Origin: JAZDKP01 sp043802925
Lineage (GTDB): Bacteria; Fibrobacterota; OXYB2-FULL-49-7; JAEUSG01
Reading direction: 5' to 3'
Length of the DNA stretch: 6,790 nucleotides
NCBI GenBank assembly: GCA_043802925.1
Contig: JAZDKP010000102.1
Span: 1-6,790 of the forward strand
This document shows, piece after piece, positions 1 to 5,024 of this stretch; the stretch's first letter is position 1; every line of letters begins with the position of its first letter. The notes under the pieces were generated by a model. The model did not search any database. It had not been told where the DNA came from and saw only the letters and a program-made list of their open reading frames with translations. The position numbers were made by a program, and so were the translations under genes.

Positions 1-354
1 TGGGAATGTATCGTAAAGACTCTTAAGTTCCGATGACCAGGATAAATGCTTATGGATTTCGTCGAAGCAAATCAGTTCGCCACCCGTGTTATGAAATTCC
101 TCTGCGATTTCATACAGGGACGAACGATTCACAAGGAAGTGGTCTGCTGGAACATAAAGGACCTTGCCGGATTCTATATCCCCCTTGGTTACACGCAGGA
201 TATGTTGAACGATTGCCGTTGTTTTTCCAACGCCTCGCTGCCCGAGCAGGATGGAAAAACGCGACCGGAAGGGGTTGGCCTGCAAAAACCGCCGTTCATA
301 GGGACGGTGATGGGTACGGATAAGATGCTGGCTGAGACGGATAAGTTCATTCAT
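1..354 (-). CDS. AAA-family ATPase (AAA_14/DUF4143-like), N-terminal part, cut by window edge
   Basis: An open frame of 118 codons begins at an ATG (complement of 352-354) and has no stop before the left edge, so the C-terminal part lies outside. The protein has a P-loop GQRGVGKT at about residues 38-45 after a hydrophobic strand (FSILL), and a Walker B strand LICFDE at 94-99 followed by IHKHLSWSSELKSLYD. The DEIHK...W...LK.LYD layout is characteristic of the AAA_14 ATPases that usually carry a C-terminal DUF4143 domain. These are widespread accessory ATPases in bacteria and archaea with no settled function. The gene is transcribed divergently from the toxin-antitoxin pair at 664-1606. No clear ribosome-binding site precedes the ATG; an in-frame TTG four codons upstream is a less likely start. 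The family call is firm from the motifs. The DUF4143 part is inferred, since it cannot be seen. Confidence 0.85.
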   Translation of the reverse strand, partial: MNELIRLSQHLIRTHHRPYERRFLQANPFRSRFSILLGQRGVGKTTAIVQHILRVTKGDIESGKVLYVPADHFLVNRSSLYEIAEEFHNTGGELICFDEIHKHLSWSSELKSLYDTFP

Positions 355-368
355 AGCGCAAACCAATC

Positions 369-386
369 TTAGTATTGCATTACTAA
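369..386. promoter_or_regulatory. 18-bp near-palindrome, candidate operator
   Basis: TTAGTATTGCATTACTAA is symmetric except for one mismatched pair (six-base arms TTAGTA/TACTAA and a central TGCA). It overlaps the -10/start region of the candidate ATPase promoter and lies just before that gene, where a dimeric repressor would bind. No regulator gene is visible in the window, so the role is inference. Confidence 0.3.
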
Positions 387-413
387 CATAAGTTATTATT
401 GATAGGATTACAA
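385..413 (-). promoter_or_regulatory. Candidate promoter of the AAA ATPase gene
   Basis: On the minus strand TTGTAA (complement of 408-413) is followed after 17 nt by TATGTT (complement of 385-390). Each hexamer matches four of six or better against the sigma-70 consensus, and spacing is ideal. Transcription would start near 378, leaving a leader of about 25 nt before the ATG at 354. The surrounding DNA is AT-rich, so a chance match is possible. Confidence 0.35.
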
Positions 414-473
414 TACAATTATTCACTTTCGCCCGTTGCAGAGCGGTTATCCCACTCTTCCGGTAACCCGGTT

Positions 474-534
474 AGAGTCTGTATCGGCAACATCTACGTG
501 AAAAACGTAGATAAGTTGCCGATTTACAGACTCT
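474..534. repeat. Long imperfect hairpin, 26-bp stem, 5-nt loop
   Basis: The left arm at 474-499 pairs with 505-534 around the loop GAAAA. Counting outward from the loop, the pairing is 8 bp (492-499 with 505-512), a 2-nt bulge (513-514), 8 bp (484-491 with 515-522), a 2-nt bulge (524-525 or equivalent), then 10 bp (474-483 with 523 and 526-534). Both bulges are in the right arm. It sits between divergently transcribed genes, so it does not follow the end of either and cannot be an ordinary terminator for them. It could be a MITE- or REP-like element, a transposon end, or a structured leader or antisense RNA. Confidence 0.8.
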
Positions 535-643
535 TATTTTCGGCCTTGGCCGAATTAGACAATGATTCATTGCTCTTTCACCTCATATCTGCCAGCACGT
601 GGATAAAAAGCCATAAAACAAAAGAATGGAAAACACATTGTCA

Positions 644-649
644 TATAAT
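644..649 (+). promoter_or_regulatory. Possible -10 box for the toxin-antitoxin pair
   Basis: A perfect TATAAT lies 14 nt before the ATG at 664. No recognisable -35 hexamer is found 16-18 nt upstream, and there is no extended -10 TG. Transcription from here would start near 656. That gives an almost leaderless mRNA for the ATG at 664 and a leader of about 20 nt for the ATG at 676. Confidence 0.3.
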
Positions 650-663
650 AGTATTTTTAGCCC

Positions 664-921
664 ATGGTACAGGTCATGCTCAAAGCGCCTTTCTGGGACT
701 ATCCCGAATACGCCGATGAAACCAGATTAAAGGCCGCAATCGAAAAAAGCCGGAACACCCCGGCCCTGGAGTGGTTTCTTTCCAGGTTGCTGGAATACGG
801 CCGCGCTATCGACGCGATGCGTTTTTTCACAATCGCCGAGATTGCGGAAAACCTGACGTCACTTAAACTCTCCGGGCATGTGCTTGAAAAATGGCGCCGA
901 CTGGTACAAGTATATGGATAA
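664..921 (+). CDS. DUF6922-like small protein, probable antitoxin partner of the downstream nucleotidyltransferase
   Basis: This 85-residue protein has no signal peptide or membrane segment. The C-terminal half runs WFLSRLLEYGRAIDAM (about residues 37-52), then an AEIAENL helix, then LSGHVLEKWRRLVQVYG. This resembles DUF6922, a short helical domain with a 'leYG...I...l..r.L....l.fW..i' pattern, often encoded just upstream of AbiEii/AbiGii-type nucleotidyltransferases and presumed to be their antitoxin. The stop at 919-921 overlaps the neighbour's ATG at 914 by 8 nt, so the two are likely translationally coupled. No good ribosome-binding site is seen. ATG 676 (starting MLKAPFWDY) is an equally plausible start and fits the possible -10 box better. 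The family match is from memory of the pattern and is moderate; the antitoxin role is inferred from family and position. Confidence 0.65.
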   Translation: MVQVMLKAPFWDYPEYADETRLKAAIEKSRNTPALEWFLSRLLEYGRAIDAMRFFTIAEIAENLTSLKLSGHVLEKWRRLVQVYG

Positions 922-1606
922 CCCGATAGAGCACGTTAACGCGTACGCATCGCCGCGTCTGCAGTCCCTGCTTTCCGAAGTGGCCGCCATGCCGGACATC
1001 AGCCGGGACTTCTTTCTGACCGGAGGGACCGCCCTGTCGGTCTTTTTTCTTCATCACCGCGTATCCGAAGACATCGACCTTTTCAGCACCGGTAACCCCG
1101 ACCTGCCGTTCATCGCCGTCGAACTCTCCAGAAAATACGGCCCTCGCGCGGTTCGAATCCGCCAATCTGAAATGTCCGTCTTCTTTCTGATCGATGGAAT
1201 AAAACTCGACCTGGTAAAAGATCCCCTGTCGCAAAAGACGGAGCGAACCCTGTTTCCACTTGAAACCGGCGGGTCTATTTCTCTGGACACGCTTCGGAAC
1301 ATGATGTCCAATAAACTTTGCGCTTCAGTAGGCCGCAGGGAGCCCAAAGACTACGTGGACCTCTTCTTCCTGCTGAATGGCAGGTCCTGCGACGAGTGGA
1401 TGTCAGTATATGCCGATGCGCGTAACAAGGACGCGATTTTTGATGATGCCCCGAGTGTAGCCTATCAACTCGAGTCCGGTTTCGTCTACCTGAAAGCAAA
1501 TCCGGGGCTTATGCCAAAATTGCTTGTGCCTTTTGATTTGGTAAAAGCCGAAGTGTTTTATAAAAGCATCTGCGCATTTATCTACTCAATGGTCAAGCCC
1601 GGGTAA
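914..1606 (+). CDS. AbiEii/MenT-type nucleotidyltransferase, probable toxin
   Basis: This 230-residue protein is of the AbiEii/AbiGii (DUF1814, PF08843) nucleotidyltransferase family. The polymerase-beta-like core is clear: TGGTALSVFFLHHR at about 36-49, then SEDIDLF at 51-57 with metal ligands D53 and D55, then KLDLVKD with a likely third carboxylate D99. The family's C-terminal signature follows as MMSNKLCA (K134) and GRREPKDYVDLFFLL (141-154). In the family, AbiEii is a GTP-binding type IV toxin of phage abortive infection, and the related MenT enzymes block tRNA by adding pyrimidines to its 3' end. All catalytic residues are present, so an active enzyme is expected. ATG 914 was chosen because it overlaps the partner's stop (ATGGATAA) and leaves the usual short N-terminal lead; ATG 878 would add 12 residues. 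The target is unknown. Confidence 0.88.
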   Translation: MDNPIEHVNAYASPRLQSLLSEVAAMPDISRDFFLTGGTALSVFFLHHRVSEDIDLFSTGNPDLPFIAVELSRKYGPRAVRIRQSEMSVFFLIDGIKLDLVKDPLSQKTERTLFPLETGGSISLDTLRNMMSNKLCASVGRREPKDYVDLFFLLNGRSCDEWMSVYADARNKDAIFDDAPSVAYQLESGFVYLKANPGLMPKLLVPFDLVKAEVFYKSICAFIYSMVKPG

Positions 1607-1800
1607 TCCCATCCATGCCCCGCGACAACTTGAAAATCCACCCCAGGGAAGCGGGGAATGACACCTGTGATTGTGTTTCGCAAGCCAGGGTTTTGATTGC
1701 ACTATCGATTAAACCTGTTGAGGTCGAGTTTAAAAAAGCCGGATGAACAGAGGCCGAGTATGGGGTAAATCACCTGTTTAATGGCAATTTAGGGATTAAA

Positions 1801-1832
1801 AAAGGCCTTACGATTTCACTCGTAAGGCCTTT
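1801..1832. terminator. Bidirectional Rho-independent terminator
   Basis: A perfect 13-bp stem, AAAGGCCTTACGA (1801-1813) pairing with TCGTAAGGCCTTT (1820-1832), encloses the loop TTTCAC. On the minus strand the stem runs into six T residues shortly after tRNA-Leu. On the plus strand it ends in TTTTCTTATTTT, about 195 nt after the nucleotidyltransferase. It therefore separates the two convergent transcription units. Confidence 0.9.
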
Positions 1833-1845
1833 TCTTATTTTAACT

Positions 1846-1929
1846 TGCCCGAGAAGGGACTTGAACCCCCAAGCCATTGCTGGCACTAGAACCTGAATCT
1901 AGCGTGTTTGCCAATTTCACCACCCGGGC
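1846..1929 (-). tRNA. tRNA-Leu(CAG)
   Basis: This 84-nt tRNA gene reads Leu codon CUG. The acceptor strands GCCCGGG and CTCGGGC pair over seven positions (one G.U), with discriminator A. The anticodon stem CTAGA/TCTAG encloses the loop TTCAGGT, anticodon CAG. The D arm contains GGTGAAATTGGC, a class II variable arm (TGCCAGCAATGGC region) is present, and the T loop is GTTCAAGTC with two G.U pairs in its stem. The 3' CCA is not encoded (the next bases are AG), so it must be added by CCA-adding enzyme. The terminator at 1801-1832 follows directly. A weak promoter may lie upstream: TTGCCT (complement of 1973-1978), 18 nt, TATTTA (complement of 1949-1954). Co-transcription with the operon on its right is also possible, as no minus-strand terminator separates them. 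Confidence 0.95.
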
Positions 1930-1960
1930 GTTTGGATTCAGGTGGTAATAAATAGCTTTC

Positions 1961-1995
1961 TTCACCGGCGTAAGGCAAAGTTTTCCGCCGGTGAA
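1961..1995. repeat. Inverted repeat, 10-bp arms
   Basis: TTCACCGGCG (1961-1970) and CGCCGGTGAA (1986-1995) are perfect inverted copies 15 nt apart. The repeat lies just upstream of tRNA-Leu on the minus strand and overlaps its possible -35. Neither side has a T run, so it is not an evident terminator. It also covers the first part of the sigma-54 activator relic. Confidence 0.6.
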
Positions 1996-2076
1996 CGCGC
2001 TCCCGCCCAATAGCCCTTTTTGCGCGAACGGCCGGACGACATCGCCCCGCTCATCCGTTATTTTCTGTCGCACCGC
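1974..2076 (+). pseudogene. Decayed fragment of a sigma-54-dependent activator (AAA+ domain)
   Basis: In the plus-strand frame starting at 2014, the DNA encodes PFLRERPDDIAPLIRYFLSH directly after a TAG. This closely matches the highly conserved 'lPPLRERpeDIplLv.hFl' stretch of NtrC-type AAA+ activators, which follows 'lfYRLnvfpi'. Just upstream in shifted frames one can read G-K-V-F-R-R (1974-1991) and then N-A-L-P (1994-2005), resembling the 'gkFR.DL.yRLNalPI' segment that should precede it. No open frame joins the pieces and nothing of the ATPase core or DNA-binding domain is seen, so this is at most a short remnant with deletions and frameshifts. The protein-level match is read by eye. 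The region has no start codon context and is not expected to be translated. Confidence 0.42.
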
Positions 2077-2111
2077 ACCCCTGTGAAAGCGGAAACCGGG
2101 GGCGTTTTTTT
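2074..2111 (+). terminator. Rho-independent terminator without a living upstream gene
   Basis: CGC-A-CCCC (2074-2081) pairs with GGGGGCG (2098-2104) over seven base pairs with one bulged A. A run of seven T residues (2105-2111) follows. It works on the plus strand, where no intact gene precedes it. It follows the sigma-54 activator fragment and may be that lost gene's terminator. It lies just beyond the end of the transporter gene but faces the wrong way to serve it. Confidence 0.5.
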
Positions 2112-2138
2112 ATTGTCCGGCGGACAGCTGTTTTCCCT

Positions 2139-3050
2139 TCATTTTTTCCCTCCGTATTGGACATGCGTGGTCAGATAGGCGCCAATAATGAGCAGGCCCC
2201 CGCCGAATATCTGGAGGGGGGTCAGTGTTTCACCAAATATAAAATACGAGAGGATACAGGCAAGCACGGGTGAAATAAGCAGGATGGTGTTGGAAAGAAC
2301 GCCCCCCACGCTGCGCATGGCGGCATAGTAGAGCGTGTGCGGAAAGGCGATGGCAACGATGCCCGAAAAGAAAATCACCAAGAGAACAGAGACCGGCGCG
2401 GCCGTGATGCCTGACAACGCGCCCAGCGGCAGCCCAATCATAAAGTGCAGGAGCGCGATGAACAGCGACACGTACGCCATGGCCACGACCGGGTGGGTCT
2501 CGCGCAGCGCGGGCTTTATAAATGCCGTGTAAAGCGTCCAGCCCACCTGGGCCGCGATGACAAACGCAGCGCCCGCGTTGAAATCAAAATCCGCCCCGCG
2601 CTTGAAGACGATGACAAGTGCAACGCCCGCGAGCATGATGCCTGCACTCAACAGAAAGAGCGGGCTTTGGGCCGTACGCCGCTCTTCGGGGTAGAAGGCC
2701 GCGAGCAGGAGCACCACGGGGATGACGCTGGTCTGCGAGAGCAGGGAGGCGCTGCCGGGCTGGATGAGGTAGAGCCCATGGGCAAAAAGCATCTGGTAAA
2801 GCGTACCCGAAAGGCCGGTGAGCAGCAGGAAACGGATCGCGCGCGGGGTGGGCCGGAGCCGGTCCCGGAAAAGGAGCGCGGACACGGTAAAAAGAAAAAG
2901 GGAGGCGGAAAAATAGCGAAAGCCGTTCTGGCTGATGACACCGATGGAACGGCGTCCAAGGTAATGGATAAAAAGCGGCGACAGGGACCAGCAGAACGAG
3001 GCCGCGAGCAGCTGGAGGTAGGCCCTCCGATCAGACGATTTTATCGACAA
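2139..3050 (-). CDS. EamA/DMT-superfamily inner-membrane transporter
   Basis: This 303-residue, strongly hydrophobic protein has about ten membrane segments in two EamA halves (roughly residues 10-140 and 155-297). The first opens with AASFCWSLSPLFIHYLG. The second repeat ends with the typical ISPVLACILSYFIFGETLTPLQIFGGGLLIIGAYL, where the FGE motif before the last helix is the EamA hallmark. Length matches the family (about 290-310). Members are drug/metabolite exporters or permeases; the substrate cannot be read from the sequence. The only credible start is TTG at 3048-3050, which lies inside clpP so that the genes overlap by 20 nt; no ATG occurs until well into the protein. It is the last protein gene of the gpmI-cysS-clpP operon and is probably translated by coupling to clpP. 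Confidence 0.88.
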   Translation of the reverse strand: MSIKSSDRRAYLQLLAASFCWSLSPLFIHYLGRRSIGVISQNGFRYFSASLFLFTVSALLFRDRLRPTPRAIRFLLLTGLSGTLYQMLFAHGLYLIQPGSASLLSQTSVIPVVLLLAAFYPEERRTAQSPLFLLSAGIMLAGVALVIVFKRGADFDFNAGAAFVIAAQVGWTLYTAFIKPALRETHPVVAMAYVSLFIALLHFMIGLPLGALSGITAAPVSVLLVIFFSGIVAIAFPHTLYYAAMRSVGGVLSNTILLISPVLACILSYFIFGETLTPLQIFGGGLLIIGAYLTTHVQYGGKK

Positions 3051-3600
3051 TCCCGTAGGTGACCGCCTCGTCAGCGCTCATGAATTTGTCGCGGTCCGTG
3101 TCATTTTCGATTTGCGCGAAAGTCTTGCCCGTGTGCCGCACGAGTACGTCGTTCAGGATTGAGCGGATGCGGAGCATTTCTTCGGCCTGGATTTGGATGT
3201 CCGTGGCCGGGGCGTACATATTGCCTGAGATGAGCGGCTGGTGGATCATGACGCGTGCGTTGGGCCAGATGAAGCGCTTTCCCTTGGCGCCCGCAGTGAG
3301 CAGGACCGCGCCCATGCTGGCCGCCTGTCCCATGCATACCGTGGAGACCGGGGCCTTGCCGGCCTGCATGGCGTCGTAGATGGCGAGGCCCGAGGAGATG
3401 GAACCACCCGGGCTGTTGATATAGAGGGTGATGAGATCGCTCCCAAGCGCGTTGAGATAAAGGATGCGCTTCACTATTTTCTCAGCACTGTCGTCGTCAA
3501 CCACGCCCCAGAGGTAGATTTCGCGCTTTTCGAGCAGCTTTTCCTCGAGCATGTTCTCAACGCTCGATTTTTTCTCTTTATCATTCGATTCACAGCCCAT
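3031..3600 (-). CDS. clpP: ATP-dependent Clp protease proteolytic subunit ClpP
   Basis: ClpP is the serine peptidase that forms a double-heptamer chamber and degrades proteins fed to it by ClpX or ClpA/C ATPases in the cytoplasm. The 189-residue product keeps the full catalytic triad: S95 in GQAASMGA, H120 in VMIHQP, and D171 in NDTDRDKFMSADEA. It also has the oxyanion/substrate-strand motif INSPGGSISSG (61-71). The segment between His and Asp is two residues longer than in E. coli (SGNMYAPATD). The N-terminus (MGCESNDKEKKSS) is charged and poorly conserved; the domain proper starts near REIYLWGVVDDDSA, a wording I associate with spirochaete-type ClpP. A strong AGGAG five nt before the ATG fixes the start. 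It lies 27 nt after cysS and overlaps the transporter gene. No clpX, clpA or tig is nearby, so its ATPase partner must be encoded elsewhere. Confidence 0.95.
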   Translation of the reverse strand: MGCESNDKEKKSSVENMLEEKLLEKREIYLWGVVDDDSAEKIVKRILYLNALGSDLITLYINSPGGSISSGLAIYDAMQAGKAPVSTVCMGQAASMGAVLLTAGAKGKRFIWPNARVMIHQPLISGNMYAPATDIQIQAEEMLRIRSILNDVLVRHTGKTFAQIENDTDRDKFMSADEAVTYGIVDKIV

Positions 3601-3604
3601 GGTG

Positions 3605-3610
3605 TCTCCT
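3605..3610 (-). promoter_or_regulatory. Ribosome-binding site of clpP
   Basis: AGGAGA on the minus strand, with the AGGAG core five nt before the clpP ATG, is the best Shine-Dalgarno sequence in the operon. The other downstream genes (cysS and the transporter gene) have none that is clear and appear to rely on coupling. This suggests clpP is translated independently. Confidence 0.7.
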
Positions 3611-3627
3611 TTTTTATGAAAAGATAG

Positions 3628-5019
3628 TTATATCTTCTCGGCTTTTGCCCCTTCTTTCGTATCGATGATTCGATATCCCTTCTGCGTGATGAGGTCCCGG
3701 ATGTGGTCCGACTCGGCCCAGTTTTTCGCCTTGCGCGCAGCGGTCCGTTCCAGCAGCAGCTGTTCGATTTCAGCGGACACGCCCACAAACGTGCCCTGAA
3801 TGTCCTTGAGGCCCAGTCCCAGCACCTGGTCAAACTTTTCGACCAGGGCCAGCTTGCGCCGGTTGGACAGAGCGGTGCTCTTGAGCGCGTCCCAAAGCAC
3901 GGCCAGGGCGCGCGGCATGTTGAGGTCATCGTTGATTTCGTCCAGGAACGCGGTCTCGAAGGCCGAAGCCTCCTCCCCCATCCCGGCGTCGGGATTGTTG
4001 CGCAATTCCTGTATTTTGGAGACCAGACTGGCGTAGCCTTTGGCCGAATTTTCGAGCGTTTCCCAACTGAAGGAAAGCGGGGCGCGATACTGGGCCGAGA
4101 GCAGGAAGAAGCGGTACGCGGGCGCGGGAATGCCCCGCTCCGTAATGTTTTTGAGCACCACCATGGTACCGCCGGACTTGGACATCTTCTCATTATCGAA
4201 CACGATGAACTCGCCGTGCATCCAATAGTTGACAAAGCGTTTGCCGGTTGCGGTCTCAGACTGGGCGATTTCGTTGGTGTGGTGCACGGGGATGAGATCA
4301 ATGGCGCCGCAGTGAATATCGAAGGTCTCGCCGAGGTACTTCATGGCCATGGCCGAGCACTCGAGGTGCCAGCCCGGAAAACCCGTGCCCCAGGGGCTCT
4401 CCCACTCCATCTGCCGCTTTTTGTCCCGGGTCGAGAACTTCCAGAGCGCGAAATCGGTGATACTGCGTTTTCCCGCCACCATTTCGACCCGCGCCCCGGC
4501 CTCAAGTTCGTCGATACGGAGCCGGGCAAAATCCGCGTAGCGCGGGAATTTGGACGTGTCAAAATAAATGCCGTCGTCGATTGTATACGTGAAGCCCTTC
4601 TCCTCGAGCGTGCGGATGAGCGCTATCTGCTCGGGGATATGGTCCGTAGCCTTGCAATAGGTGGTGGGCGGGAGCACGTTCATCTGCGCGAGGTCCGCGA
4701 GCACGGCGTCCGTGAAAAATTTCGCCACCTCCCAGACCGTCTTCCCCTCGCGCGCCGCTCCTTTTTCCATTTTGTCATCGCCGGTGTCGGAATCAGAGGT
4801 AAGATGGCCCACGTCCGTGATGTTCATGACATGATTGACCGGGAAGCCGTTGTATTCCAGCGTCCGGCGGAGAATGTCGCCGAACACGTAGGTGCGCAGG
4901 TTGCCGATATGCGCAAAGTGGTAGACCGTGGGGCCGCAGATGTACATGCCCACGGTCTTGCCGAGGGGCTTGAAAAGCTCTTTTTTGCGCGAAAGCGTAT
5001 TGTAGAATGTCAGTTCCAT
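3628..5019 (-). CDS. cysS: Cysteinyl-tRNA synthetase
   Basis: This class I synthetase charges tRNA-Cys with cysteine. The 463-residue product has the zinc ligands C28 (in ICGPTVYHFAHIGN), C221, H246 and E250 at the spacing seen in E. coli CysRS, the HIGH-like HIGN (37-40) and an intact KMSKS (278-282). The DALR-type anticodon-binding and C-terminal helical region follows (about 310-463), ending in the conserved pattern AARKAKNWAESDHIRDLI. Two variants stand out: the zinc-site segment reads IPVHHTNEIAQSE rather than the more usual FPHHENEIAQS, and there is an acidic DVGHLTSDSDTGDDKMEKG insert-like stretch after strand ITD. ATG 5019 was preferred because family members begin with M.L..YNTL.RKKE. 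A GTG at 5026-5028, overlapping the gpmI stop as GTGA, would add three residues and is a real alternative. No clear Shine-Dalgarno is seen, so coupling to gpmI is likely. Confidence 0.96.
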   Translation of the reverse strand: MELTFYNTLSRKKELFKPLGKTVGMYICGPTVYHFAHIGNLRTYVFGDILRRTLEYNGFPVNHVMNITDVGHLTSDSDTGDDKMEKGAAREGKTVWEVAKFFTDAVLADLAQMNVLPPTTYCKATDHIPEQIALIRTLEEKGFTYTIDDGIYFDTSKFPRYADFARLRIDELEAGARVEMVAGKRSITDFALWKFSTRDKKRQMEWESPWGTGFPGWHLECSAMAMKYLGETFDIHCGAIDLIPVHHTNEIAQSETATGKRFVNYWMHGEFIVFDNEKMSKSGGTMVVLKNITERGIPAPAYRFFLLSAQYRAPLSFSWETLENSAKGYASLVSKIQELRNNPDAGMGEEASAFETAFLDEINDDLNMPRALAVLWDALKSTALSNRRKLALVEKFDQVLGLGLKDIQGTFVGVSAEIEQLLLERTAARKAKNWAESDHIRDLITQKGYRIIDTKEGAKAEKI

Positions 5020-5024
5020 AAGCG

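Larger units (their letters stand above)
355..663. other. Gene-free divergent intergenic region
   Basis: This AT-rich stretch separates the leftward ATPase from the rightward toxin-antitoxin pair. It holds the candidate ATPase promoter and operator (369-413), the long hairpin at 474-534, a short TCGGCC/GGCCGA inverted repeat at 540-553, a 13-bp odd-centred palindrome CAATGATTCATTG at 560-572, and a TATAAT box at 644-649. The frame open at 399-719 shows no family features and spans the hairpin, so I do not regard it as a gene. Confidence 0.6.

Noticed and set aside
33..372. Two plus-strand open frames (33-323 and 46-372)
   Set aside because: They are antisense to the minus-strand ATPase frame, which has Walker A and B motifs; the plus-strand products show no family features.
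474..534. Integron attC site
   Set aside because: The bulged hairpin invites the comparison, but the required RYYYAAC...GTTRRRY core boxes are not at its ends, and there is no integron integrase or cassette array.
399..719. Plus-strand open frame of 106 codons
   Set aside because: It spans the 26-bp hairpin, overlaps the small antitoxin-like gene, lacks a ribosome-binding site, and shows no recognisable domain.
1618..1656. CCCCGC/GCGGGG inverted repeat after the toxin gene as a terminator
   Set aside because: The 27-nt loop and absence of a T tract make it unlikely; the perfect hairpin at 1801-1832 is the better terminator.
1840..2073. Minus-strand frame of 77 codons
   Set aside because: Its second half is a translation of tRNA-Leu (VKLANTLDSG...), a known false-gene signature.
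2114..2126. TGTCCGGCGGACA palindrome as terminator of the transporter gene
   Set aside because: The stem is only 5 bp, and on the minus strand it is followed by A residues, not T residues.
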